A DNA stretch of 39,708 bases from a virus, in IMG/VR virus record IMGVR_UViG_3300003322_000724, positions 1 through 39,708 of that record; one strand, given 5' to 3'. Both the position numbers and the translations under genes were made by a program. Below the pieces are notes generated by a model, which was not told the DNA's origin, did no database searches, and saw nothing but the letters and a program-made list of their open reading frames with translations. Shown here piece after piece: positions 20,834 through 27,187 of this stretch; the first letter of the stretch is position 1, and every line of letters starts with the position of its first letter.

Positions 20834-20839
20834 ATTATA
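20834..20839 (-). promoter_or_regulatory. Extended -10 promoter for the 55-aa gene
   Basis: Minus strand TGGTATAAT, with the hexamer 6 nt upstream of the ATG at 20827. The -35 is poor, but the TGn extension can compensate. Confidence 0.55.
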
Positions 20840-20969
20840 CCACGATAATAAACATTGTTGGATAGATTCCAATCTCTGAATAAATTCCTGTACCAGTAGA
20901 CATACAATCACCAACGTATTTTATATTTCCGAAGTTATTTTCATAGTCACTTCTATAGTTATATTCCAT
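20835..20969 (-). CDS. Hypothetical protein, 44 aa (leaderless)
   Basis: A 44-residue ORF starting MEYNYRSDYENNFGNIKYVG with a hydrophobic end. Its ATG lies 6 nt after TATAAT (20981-20976, with TGT extension). Its stop overlaps the next promoter. No family recognised. Confidence 0.5.
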   Translation of the reverse strand: MEYNYRSDYENNFGNIKYVGDCMSTGTGIYSEIGIYPTMFIIVV

Positions 20970-20975
20970 GATGTT

Positions 20976-20981
20976 ATTATA
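20976..20981 (-). promoter_or_regulatory. Extended -10 promoter for the 44-aa gene
   Basis: TGTTATAAT on the minus strand; hexamer 6 nt before the ATG at 20969; overlaps the amidase stop region. Confidence 0.5.
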
Positions 20982-21573
20982 ACACACTTTGTAATAGTGC
21001 GATAGCTTGTTTGATCTTTTCAGATTTGTCGTCTTTAACTGGTTGTGGATTTGATTTGTCTATTGCAAACTGTACATCTTGTTTAAACTGATCCCATGTT
21101 TTTCCTATAGTATTAAGCGCAGTTATCGGATCTTTACGGCGTGCTGGGTCGAGTTGAAAATGTCCTGCGATATTATTTGATTTGAGACCAAATTTGATGC
21201 ATTTAGATGCTATGTATTCTACATAGTTTCTGTACGCTGCTATATTATCAATCTTGCCACCATAACATAGTTCTATTCCTAGAGCATAGTCATTTGCATC
21301 GCCTCCGAAGAGAATATTATCTATAGTTTCGGTGTATCTCACGTGCCACGCTTTTTCGGAGTCAGGGACGACTTCGATCACTCCAGTATCGTCAACAAAC
21401 GCATGTGCTGAGACTTCGGCTTCATTGGGAGTTGAAGTATAGTAATTGGCATTTTGTAGGGCTGTTGAGCCAGGATTTCCTGTATCGTGCGCGACTATGA
21501 ACTTTACACCATTTAGTTTAAGACCTGATCGGCGTTTTGTTCCTGATAGGATATATTTCGTTATCAATTGCAT
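20977..21573 (-). CDS. N-acetylmuramoyl-L-alanine amidase (endolysin), 198 aa
   Basis: An Amidase_2-type zinc hydrolase cleaving the sugar-peptide amide bond of peptidoglycan. Visible: VKFIVAHDTGNPGS with the zinc His29, SAHAFVDDTGVIEVVPD, ALGIELC, AGHFQLDPARRKDPI with the second zinc His138 and the Lys/Asp acid pair. C-terminal residues 170-198 are a helical tail. The ATG at 21573 is chosen over 21831 because a consensus promoter lies immediately before it; the upstream extension looks like non-coding DNA. It is the first gene of the lysis group. Confidence 0.85.
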   Translation of the reverse strand: MQLITKYILSGTKRRSGLKLNGVKFIVAHDTGNPGSTALQNANYYTSTPNEAEVSAHAFVDDTGVIEVVPDSEKAWHVRYTETIDNILFGGDANDYALGIELCYGGKIDNIAAYRNYVEYIASKCIKFGLKSNNIAGHFQLDPARRKDPITALNTIGKTWDQFKQDVQFAIDKSNPQPVKDDKSEKIKQAIALLQSVL

Positions 21574-21579
21574 GTATAA

Positions 21580-21608
21580 ATTATACCTTATGGTGGTCCT
21601 CTTGTAAA
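21580..21608 (-). promoter_or_regulatory. Leaderless promoter of the amidase gene
   Basis: Minus strand TTTACA (21608-21603), 17-bp spacer, TATAAT (21585-21580), 6 nt to the ATG. A 29-nt direct-repeat copy ends 7 bp upstream of the -35, a likely activator site. Confidence 0.7.
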
Positions 21609-21615
21609 ATATTTC

Positions 21616-21644
21616 ATACGTTAGTGTCGCACAATACTTCTTTT
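21616..21644. repeat. 29-nt direct repeat, copy 1
   Basis: Identical over 29 nt to 24008-24036, in the same orientation. It contains TTAGTGTCGCACAATACTTC. It lies directly upstream of the amidase -35 box. Confidence 0.8.
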
Positions 21645-21847
21645 CAGTCACAGAGAATGTGTATATTCTACCGAGTAGGGGAGTGGTGGGGGAGGAGAGA
21701 GGAAATATTTTCCGACACACTTGATTTATTTTTTTGCTCGTGAGAGAATATACATGAAAGTCATTCGTTAACCGAAAATGGATTTTTCTCCGCTTGGTTT
21801 GGTAGACCAAGCACATGGAGGGCGCGGACATTATCAGCTAACCGTAA

Positions 21848-21988
21848 AAGAGACACTAAGAAAGTTTTGCACGGTGCTGGGACAAGACGATTAAATCGTT
21901 AAGTCCTGGCTTACCACTGGGATGAGTTTATGTTTCGCAAGAGACATAACCTTGTCTAGCGCCGCGCAAAGAGTTTTTAGTGTCTTTT
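21848..21988 (+). ncRNA. Structured RNA element with GNRA tetraloop (RNA C)
   Basis: Plus strand: outer stem AGACACTAA/TTAGTGTCT, second stem TTTTGCACGGTGCT with AGCGCCGCGCAAA (G-U pairs favour the plus strand), and inside a junction with hairpins ACGAT/ATCGT and a 9-bp stem TTATGTTTC/GAGACATAA closed by a GCAA tetraloop. A U-rich run follows. Unknown class; could be a leader of the small plus-strand genes or a stand-alone RNA. Confidence 0.55.
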
Positions 21989-21994
21989 GTTTTA

Positions 21995-22110
21995 TAGCGA
22001 GCTATATAGAGCACGCTTGATTACCCTGCATGCGTGATCTCGGCATGTAAGCATCTCCGTGTCGAACGGAAAGAAAAAGTAAAAATAAAGAGATAAGGAT
22101 TGTTCTACAC
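21995..22110 (+). other. Leader of the plus-strand small-gene pair
   Basis: Three small hairpins on the plus strand: TATAGCGAGCTATA, GCACGC...GCGTG and TCCGT...ACGGA. A purine run AAGGAT lies about 10 nt before the ATG at 22111. No good promoter seen in this interval; RNA C and these genes may form one transcript. Confidence 0.35.
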
Positions 22111-22254
22111 ATGGCAAAAAACGAACGAACCTCGAAGAGTGTTGGGACACTTGCTTCACGAGTACTCAGTGGCGAAAGGAAAGCTACACAAAGTGACGCT
22201 CGTCGTCTTGCAGCAAGCGTTCTTACCCAAAGACCAGACAGAAAAAGGCGTTAG
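22111..22254 (+). CDS. Small basic protein, 47 aa
   Basis: Starts MAKNERTSKSVGTLASRVLS and ends TQRPDRKRR; Ser/Ala/Lys/Arg-rich. The pattern MAKN.RTSK.VA..AS..L with a final 'S.L.QRPD' occurs in small plasmid/phage proteins of unknown function as I recall them. Its codon usage (CGT, ACC, CTT) and SD-like leader differ from neighbours, hinting at recent acquisition. It is read opposite to almost all neighbours. Confidence 0.6.
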   Translation: MAKNERTSKSVGTLASRVLSGERKATQSDARRLAASVLTQRPDRKRR

Positions 22255-22320
22255 TATTTTATTCGCTGGTTTAATCACTTTGACAAGCTAGTCAGAAGCG
22301 GCGAAAAAAATTACAAACGC

Positions 22321-22464
22321 ATGAATAAATTCTCTGTCTGTATTCCAGACTATACAAATGGTTTGGTATGGTGCCAACACTTCAATGGAAGATGGGCACC
22401 GCCATTCCCAATGTTGGACTGGAAAGCAAAAAACTCGCCAGAAATTGACGAGTCTAATGCTTAA
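22321..22464 (+). CDS. Small protein, 47 aa
   Basis: Starts MNKFSVCIPDYTNGLVWCQH, then FNGRWAPPFPMLDWKAKN and an acidic end. Trp- and Pro-rich, probably a compact fold. It follows the 47-aa gene at 66 nt and is closed by a UUCG terminator, so the two likely form one unit. No family recognised. Confidence 0.6.
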   Translation: MNKFSVCIPDYTNGLVWCQHFNGRWAPPFPMLDWKAKNSPEIDESNA

Positions 22465-22489
22465 AATCTCCACGATTTTAGACACATCA

Positions 22490-22507
22490 AGCCCTTCGGG
22501 GCTTTTT
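22490..22507 (+). terminator. UUCG-capped intrinsic terminator
   Basis: AGCCC-TTCG-GGGCT followed by TTTTT on the plus strand, a textbook rho-independent terminator closing the small plus-strand gene pair. Confidence 0.85.
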
Positions 22508-22594
22508 GTGTATGTACTCATTATAACCCTAGGGCCATAACTTGTGAAAGACACTTTAACTTAACATATTAGTTAAGTCAATTATAAAGAATTT

Positions 22595-23263
22595 TTAAAG
22601 TTTAAGCCAAAGGTTAGTAAACAAACTTTGACAATATATATTTCCGACATCATCTATATGAGATGAGTTACAGACTTCTTCTTTGAGAGAAGCTCTAAGT
22701 TGGTTTTCTCTAAACTTTAATTCCTTTTGTTTCAGAACGATTTTTGATGATATTGAACTTATTTCTTTTTCTTTCTCATAACAATTCTTTTCTTCTTCTG
22801 ATAAAGATCTTACATCTTCATAAGGAGAGTTTAGTTTTTCTTTAGGAACTTTTGCCCATATGCTACAACTTGGAATTACATTTTTGTTGAGCTTAATTGC
22901 AAGGTCTTCTTTCATACTTTTAAGTTCATTTTGTAGATCAATTTTCTGATTATTGAGATCGAAAAGTTCTGAATTTAATGGATCAGAAGCAATGATTTCA
23001 GAATTTCTTTGAAAACCTGCTTTAACAGAGGCAAGAATCTGTGCTTCTGACCATATACCTGAATTAACAGAAATTACAGGTTTAGGAACAGTAATAGAGT
23101 TTGGTATTGGTGTCGGAGGCAATAAAGGTACCTCTGGAGACGTTATAGGGATCATAGAAGGGGATACAAGAGCCAATTGACGGTTTCTTGCCTGAGATAC
23201 AGATATACCTGTACCTATGAGCAAAATGAGGGCAATAAAGCCCATAAATATGTATTTTTTCAT
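22595..23263 (-). CDS. Secreted or membrane-anchored coiled-coil protein, 222 aa
   Basis: A basic start and hydrophobic segment (about residues 4-22, MGFIALILLIGTGISV) form a signal peptide or anchor; a Pro-rich linker (residues 35-60) follows; then a long Glu/Lys helix (residues 95-200) with cysteines at roughly 132, 163, 202 and 213 that could form disulfides. Its single anchor and periplasm-facing coiled coil recall spanin-like or surface-exclusion proteins; neither is proven. It has a switch-like leader at 23263-23358. Confidence 0.6.
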   Translation of the reverse strand: MKKYIFMGFIALILLIGTGISVSQARNRQLALVSPSMIPITSPEVPLLPPTPIPNSITVPKPVISVNSGIWSEAQILASVKAGFQRNSEIIASDPLNSELFDLNNQKIDLQNELKSMKEDLAIKLNKNVIPSCSIWAKVPKEKLNSPYEDVRSLSEEEKNCYEKEKEISSISSKIVLKQKELKFRENQLRASLKEEVCNSSHIDDVGNIYCQSLFTNLWLKL

Positions 23264-23358
23264 TGCAAGTCTTAATTATTTTAAAAGCAAAACACCGCCT
23301 TTGAGAGGGTAGACTTGCAAGAGAACCCACCCCAAGGCGGAGCTTTATTTGCAAGTCT
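23263..23358 (-). promoter_or_regulatory. Switch-like RNA leader of the 222-aa gene
   Basis: On the minus strand, AGACTTGCAA (23358-23349), then a hairpin CCGCCTT/AAGGCGG (arms 23340-23334 and 23301-23295) with inner GGGT/ACCC, whose loop displays TTGCAAGTCT (23320-23311), then AGACTTGCAA again (23272-23263), whose last A is the first base of the start codon. The loop can pair with either copy but not both, so translation start could be exposed or masked. Confidence 0.55.
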
Positions 23359-23404
23359 GGTATTTTGTTTTTATATTTATATAATACTTTCGTATTTATG
23401 TCAA

Positions 23405-23551
23405 TCAATCTTCAAGGGACTCAATAATGGGATAAAATGATCTTTCTATGTCTATAAGCAGTTTTACTTTTGTATGACCTTCGCTATCTATGAAGAGAAG
23501 AAAACCGCTTCCATCTTCGTTAGGGAGCCACCTGACATTTGATATGGACAT
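23405..23551 (-). CDS. Small hypothetical protein, 48 aa (leaderless)
   Basis: Starts MSISNVRWLPNEDGSGFLLF, beta-rich, then VKLLIDIERSFYPIIESLED. Divergent from the 52-aa plus-strand gene at 23619. Promoter TAGACA (23585-23580), 16-bp spacer, TATACT (23563-23558), 6 nt to ATG. No family recognised. Confidence 0.55.
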   Translation of the reverse strand: MSISNVRWLPNEDGSGFLLFIDSEGHTKVKLLIDIERSFYPIIESLED

Positions 23552-23557
23552 ATAATA

Positions 23558-23612
23558 AGTATATCCAAATCGTCTATAGTGTCTATACTTACTTGGGGAT
23601 TCTTGATATGAT
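23558..23612. promoter_or_regulatory. Divergent leaderless promoters with inverted repeat
   Basis: Minus: TAGACA (23585-23580), TATACT (23563-23558). Plus: extended TGATATGAT (hexamer 23607-23612), 6 nt before ATG at 23619. AAGTATA at 23557-23563 and TATACTT at 23584-23590 form an inverted repeat over the minus promoter, a possible operator. Confidence 0.5.
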
Positions 23613-23618
23613 TATTTT

Positions 23619-23777
23619 ATGAAAAAAGACGAAAAGAAAGATATCGACGAAGCGTTCAGAAAAATTGTCTTTATTTGTTATCCAATGATCGAAGAAGGGA
23701 AGAAGATTACTGTAGAAAAAATCAAGAAAATCCATACGATCGCCAAGGAACAACTGAGAAAAATAAGGGGAAAATAA
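23619..23777 (+). CDS. Small Lys-rich protein, 52 aa
   Basis: Starts MKKDEKKDIDEAFRKIVFIC, very charged and helical, ends QLRKIRGK. Its ATG is 6 nt after an extended -10 box. Divergent to the 48-aa gene. Possibly nucleic-acid-binding from its charge; no family recognised. Confidence 0.55.
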   Translation: MKKDEKKDIDEAFRKIVFICYPMIEEGKKITVEKIKKIHTIAKEQLRKIRGK

Positions 23778-23784
23778 TATTCTA

Positions 23785-23981
23785 AAAATCCGTTTTGATG
23801 CTATTATCTATTCGCAGTTCCTTGAGTAAGAACTGCGTGAGATTCTTGATATTGAGAAATCCTATATATGGAAATCTTAAAACTCGTTCTCGTCCTTTTG
23901 ATATTGCGAGAATTAAATAAACGATAATATCGACAGATAATCGTCATAGCCCGGCGATTTTTCTGTATCAAAACGGATTTT
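23785..23981. repeat. 197-bp element with 15-bp terminal inverted repeats
   Basis: AAAATCCGTTTTGAT (23785-23799) and its exact reverse complement (23967-23981) bracket the element. Inside are a GCAGTTC/GAACTGC hairpin and a 19-codon hydrophobic ORF. The arms could close a large cruciform/stem in RNA or be ends of a small mobile element. No target-site duplication was seen. Confidence 0.55.
23868..23927 (+). CDS. Possible hydrophobic micro-peptide, 19 aa
   Basis: ATG-initiated ORF encoding MEILKLVLVLLILRELNKR: a hydrophobic core and a charged tail, as in type I toxin peptides. It lies inside the inverted-repeat element. There is no promoter or SD of note, so this is weak; it could be chance. 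Confidence 0.25.
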   Translation: MEILKLVLVLLILRELNKR

Positions 23982-24007
23982 CAAAATACTACTTGACAAG
24001 TTATATT

Positions 24008-24036
24008 ATACGTTAGTGTCGCACAATACTTCTTTT
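24008..24036. repeat. 29-nt direct repeat, copy 2
   Basis: Identical to 21616-21644 in the same orientation, 2.39 kb away. A TTGTCA hexamer lies 8 bp from it on the minus strand, mirroring the repeat-to-(-35) spacing at the amidase promoter, but no -10 box follows. Confidence 0.75.
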
Positions 24037-24117
24037 GCGATGTCAATAGGTATACATATATTATAGCAAATAGTTTTAAACTTAGCAAAATAAGTTTGTG
24101 TATTGTTTCTTTATTTA

Positions 24118-24146
24118 TTGATTAATTTTTAATTTTTGACTATAGT
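24118..24146 (+). promoter_or_regulatory. Leaderless promoter of the 29-aa peptide
   Basis: TTGATT (24118-24123), 17-bp spacer, TATAGT (24141-24146), then 6 nt to the ATG at 24153. Confidence 0.55.
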
Positions 24147-24152
24147 TTAAGT

Positions 24153-24242
24153 ATGATTTATATAATCATTTCAATTCTATTATTTGCTCTTGCAGAAATG
24201 CTAGTCGGAAATCAAGATTCTACTTTTCTTGGTCTATGGTAG
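24153..24242 (+). CDS. Hydrophobic micro-protein, 29 aa (leaderless)
   Basis: Starts MIYIIISILLFALAEMLVGN: one membrane helix of about 18 residues and a polar tail. It ends convergently overlapping the stop of the 563-aa gene. A matched promoter with the same 6-nt spacing as other genes argues it is real. Toxin-like or membrane-effector role possible. Confidence 0.5.
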   Translation: MIYIIISILLFALAEMLVGNQDSTFLGLW

Positions 24243-25925
24243 GATACCTGCTCCTTTGAGCAATTCTCCTCCTGCCAGTGTTCCAATTCCCTTTTTTGCT
24301 ATGCCAGAAATTATAGGATTTCTAGCACTAAAACGTTGAAGTGCATTTGTACCGACTTCTGATTGCGCATTAGCGCTCATTCTATCTATTGCTTCGTATA
24401 AGTCTGCTTGTTTAGCTAGACTTTCCTTAAATTTATTCCCTTCTGGCAAACTCTCTCCTATAAAATCGTTCATTTCTCTTCGAATATCTCTTATTGCACT
24501 CTTCATTGGTGTCAATTTATCGCTTGAATATAGATTAGGGAATTGTCTTTCAACAAAAGCATCAAATTTCTTTCGTGCTTCTAGTAATCCACTAATAGTA
24601 CCTCCTTCTTTTTTTGCAATATCTACAGCAGCTTTCCTTACGGTATCATATGCTTTGTTTAGGGTATTATCTGAACTTATGAGAACAGGTTTCTCAATTT
24701 TATTTATTCTAGATTGAAGTTTTTTGAATGTATACGGGTGATTTTGAATCGCTACATCATTCTTCAATGTTTCTGCCTCTGATGTGAGAGCCCGTTTCAC
24801 AAGACCTACATTTTCAGTGATTGTCTTGCTTGGATCAACCATTCCAGATATAGCTTTTCCTATGCGAATATCTTTTTTATTAGGTTTAATAGATATTTTA
24901 CCCAAAATACCAGTCTTTTCTGCTCTTCCTTCCCCAACCGCTTTAGACACAGCTTTAGCAGACATTTTAGGCATTACCATTTGAACTTCAGGTGCAATCT
25001 TTTCAGCGGTTTTAATGCCAACTGTTTTGAGACCTTTCTCGATCGCTCCCTTTGCTATATTCTTTTCCAAATTAAATGTCTCTCCCAGTGCGGTTGTAAC
25101 AGGAATAAGAGATGCGATATTTCCTACAGCAGATAAATTAGCAGCAGCTTCTGGGTGCTTTTGGGAAAATTCTTGATATTTTTCTACTCCTTTTTTAACC
25201 AAAGGCATCTTAGTTATTTGTTCGGTAGCACCTTTGAGTGCCCCGGCTATTGGTCTTTCAATAAAGTTAGGAGTTATAGCGGAAAGCGCACGAGTTGCTA
25301 ATGATCCAGCTTCCCCTGCTATCTCCCCTCCTTGCTGAAGTAAACTACTTCCAAGACCTATTAAGCCCTGTTTTCTTTGTTTTTTTATATTCTCAATTTC
25401 CTGTTTTCTTCTCTTTATCTCATCGATAATACCTTCATCTGAAGAAAAGCTAGGTGTATTCTCTTTTTGAGAAGATGATGGAGCTTGTGTTACAGTAGAT
25501 TGATTATACTGATCATAATATTTAGCTACATTATTTACATAAGAAGGAACATCATAATTCACTCCTTGCTCTGCATTATAGCCAGAATGACCTTCTTTGT
25601 ACGCATTAGGATTACCACTATTCCATTTAGAAGCAATTTGTGCTGGATTTAGTCCTTGTTTACCCCAACTTTCAACAGTTTTGTACGCTACTCTGTCTTG
25701 ATTTGTAGGGGAAAAATCGTCGGGATTTTCCCCTACTGATTGGGCAAAAGACCTAAAATTTGCTGGTATTTCTCCATCTCTTAATGGAGCAGGATTATTC
25801 CACTGATATGCACCTTTAGAGTGTCCGTTATCTCCTATTTTATTGTAATCCCCGCCTGATTCTTGCTTACCAATAGCTTTGGTCAGAGCAATAACCGATG
25901 GGTCTAATTGTTCTTGTGGATTCAT
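24234..25925 (-). CDS. Virion-associated transglycosylase / ejection protein, 563 aa
   Basis: N-terminal 120 residues form a lysozyme-like domain: ALTKAIGKQESGGDYNKIG with a catalytic Glu (E22), GAYQWN, then NPAQIASKWNSG and YVNNVAKYYDQ. The remaining ~440 residues are Ala/Lys-rich and helical, with hydrophobic stretches (LIGLGSSLLQQGGEIAG, LSAVGNIASLIPVTTAL) that could enter the membrane. In podoviruses such proteins are packed in the head and form the ejection conduit. It closes the virion operon that begins at the other end. Confidence 0.75.
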   Translation of the reverse strand: MNPQEQLDPSVIALTKAIGKQESGGDYNKIGDNGHSKGAYQWNNPAPLRDGEIPANFRSFAQSVGENPDDFSPTNQDRVAYKTVESWGKQGLNPAQIASKWNSGNPNAYKEGHSGYNAEQGVNYDVPSYVNNVAKYYDQYNQSTVTQAPSSSQKENTPSFSSDEGIIDEIKRRKQEIENIKKQRKQGLIGLGSSLLQQGGEIAGEAGSLATRALSAITPNFIERPIAGALKGATEQITKMPLVKKGVEKYQEFSQKHPEAAANLSAVGNIASLIPVTTALGETFNLEKNIAKGAIEKGLKTVGIKTAEKIAPEVQMVMPKMSAKAVSKAVGEGRAEKTGILGKISIKPNKKDIRIGKAISGMVDPSKTITENVGLVKRALTSEAETLKNDVAIQNHPYTFKKLQSRINKIEKPVLISSDNTLNKAYDTVRKAAVDIAKKEGGTISGLLEARKKFDAFVERQFPNLYSSDKLTPMKSAIRDIRREMNDFIGESLPEGNKFKESLAKQADLYEAIDRMSANAQSEVGTNALQRFSARNPIISGIAKKGIGTLAGGELLKGAGILP

Positions 25926-25930
25926 GATTT

Positions 25931-27151
25931 TTAAAAGAAACTTCCAAACATATTACCTCCAGAATTTTGTCCAGTTGATGCACCTACATATGGCAATCCA
26001 GTACCACCTAGAGTTCCTTGCGCTGCTCCTATAGCACTTCCCTGGCCAGAAATGACATTATCCATTGCAGTTCCCAATCCCTGGAGTACCGTAGTTATTG
26101 CTTCACCTGTCATATGACCATTTATAAGCTCATTAGCGGCATTTCTAACGGTATCAGTAGTAGTGCCACCTGCTGACAAATAGTTGCTGTAACGGGCTGT
26201 TATGTCGTTTACAAGACCGTTAAGGAGCTGATAATTAGGATTTGATGCTCCTTCTCGCATTACGGTATTTATGAAGCTGTTCAATCTTGGAATTGACGAA
26301 GGGTTGAGACCTTGTTCTCCTATAAGACCTGTAAGCTGACCTTCTACATTTTTTATACCCTGTCTATTCCCTATCGCAGAGAAATATTCAGGTGTTGCAT
26401 TTTGGATATATCCTGCTGCCCCACCACGAAGTGCGGATTCAGAAGCGGAATATCCAGGCAAAGATTGACCAGTGACTGGAGATATAACCCCTGTACCTGG
26501 AGATACCTGCATAGGTTCAAGTGCGCCACGAGCACCTTGAGCAGCAGACAATCCTCTATTCAATCCAGTTTGTACCCCAGTGAGTTCGTTTTGTATACCT
26601 GTATTTAGAGCATTATATCTAGCCAATTCATAATCGCTCATTCTCTGTGGCCCTTGTCCGATTCCAGGTTGACCGAATGGAGAAGCAACAAGCGGAGCGT
26701 ATTTATTTCTTAAAGCTGCTTGTTCGTTAAAAAGCGATTGTTCTCGTGTTTGATATGAAGATGGTGCGCCCATTGCTAATTCACCTCTAATAGCTGACGG
26801 ATACGTAAGTTGTGCATCAGGAGTAGTACTTGATGCAATAGATGGATTCATCGGAGGAAGTGGGGATATACTTGTCGGTGTAGGATTTTGTTGGGAAGCT
26901 GCACCTGTTGTAGAAGAGGCAGGTTGAGGAGTTGGTGGAGGAATGACATGCTGTGTCATAGAGCCAGGCTGATTTGAATTCGCTACCGATGTTGGAATTA
27001 CCTGAGGGCGAGCATAATTAAATCCACCTGGAGTACCGACAGGAGCATTTTCTCCATAAAGGTTTCTAATGCCTCTTACCCTATCATAGAGTGAATTATT
27101 CCCAAGTATTCTTTTCCATGCGCTCTGTTGTGGATTATTATTCGGATTCAT
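25931..27151 (-). CDS. Virion protein, Pro/Gly/Ser-rich, 406 aa
   Basis: First 120 residues are low-complexity (Pro, Ser, Gln, Thr); the rest is Gly/Ala-rich with helical segments (TEYELARYNALNT, QLTGLIGEQGLN). A virion or ejection-complex component is likely from its place between the adaptor and transglycosylase genes and its composition. A -10-like TATAAT with TGG extension lies 10 nt before the ATG. No family recognised. Confidence 0.6.
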   Translation of the reverse strand: MNPNNNPQQSAWKRILGNNSLYDRVRGIRNLYGENAPVGTPGGFNYARPQVIPTSVANSNQPGSMTQHVIPPPTPQPASSTTGAASQQNPTPTSISPLPPMNPSIASSTTPDAQLTYPSAIRGELAMGAPSSYQTREQSLFNEQAALRNKYAPLVASPFGQPGIGQGPQRMSDYELARYNALNTGIQNELTGVQTGLNRGLSAAQGARGALEPMQVSPGTGVISPVTGQSLPGYSASESALRGGAAGYIQNATPEYFSAIGNRQGIKNVEGQLTGLIGEQGLNPSSIPRLNSFINTVMREGASNPNYQLLNGLVNDITARYSNYLSAGGTTTDTVRNAANELINGHMTGEAITTVLQGLGTAMDNVISGQGSAIGAAQGTLGGTGLPYVGASTGQNSGGNMFGSFF

Positions 27152-27187
27152 AGTTTATATAATTATACCATTTTTAATGATGAAGGA

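Noticed and set aside
21574-21831. N-terminal extension of the amidase to 21831
   Set aside because: The extension reads through the consensus promoter and a direct repeat; residues are unlike a domain or signal peptide, and the core domain starts naturally after the ATG at 21573.
22100-22291. A 63-codon plus-strand frame starting MFYTWQKTNEPRR
   Set aside because: It overlaps the better-supported 47-aa gene at 22111-22254 in another frame and has a mixed, non-protein-like composition; the 47-aa gene has a better leader and a terminator-closed partner.
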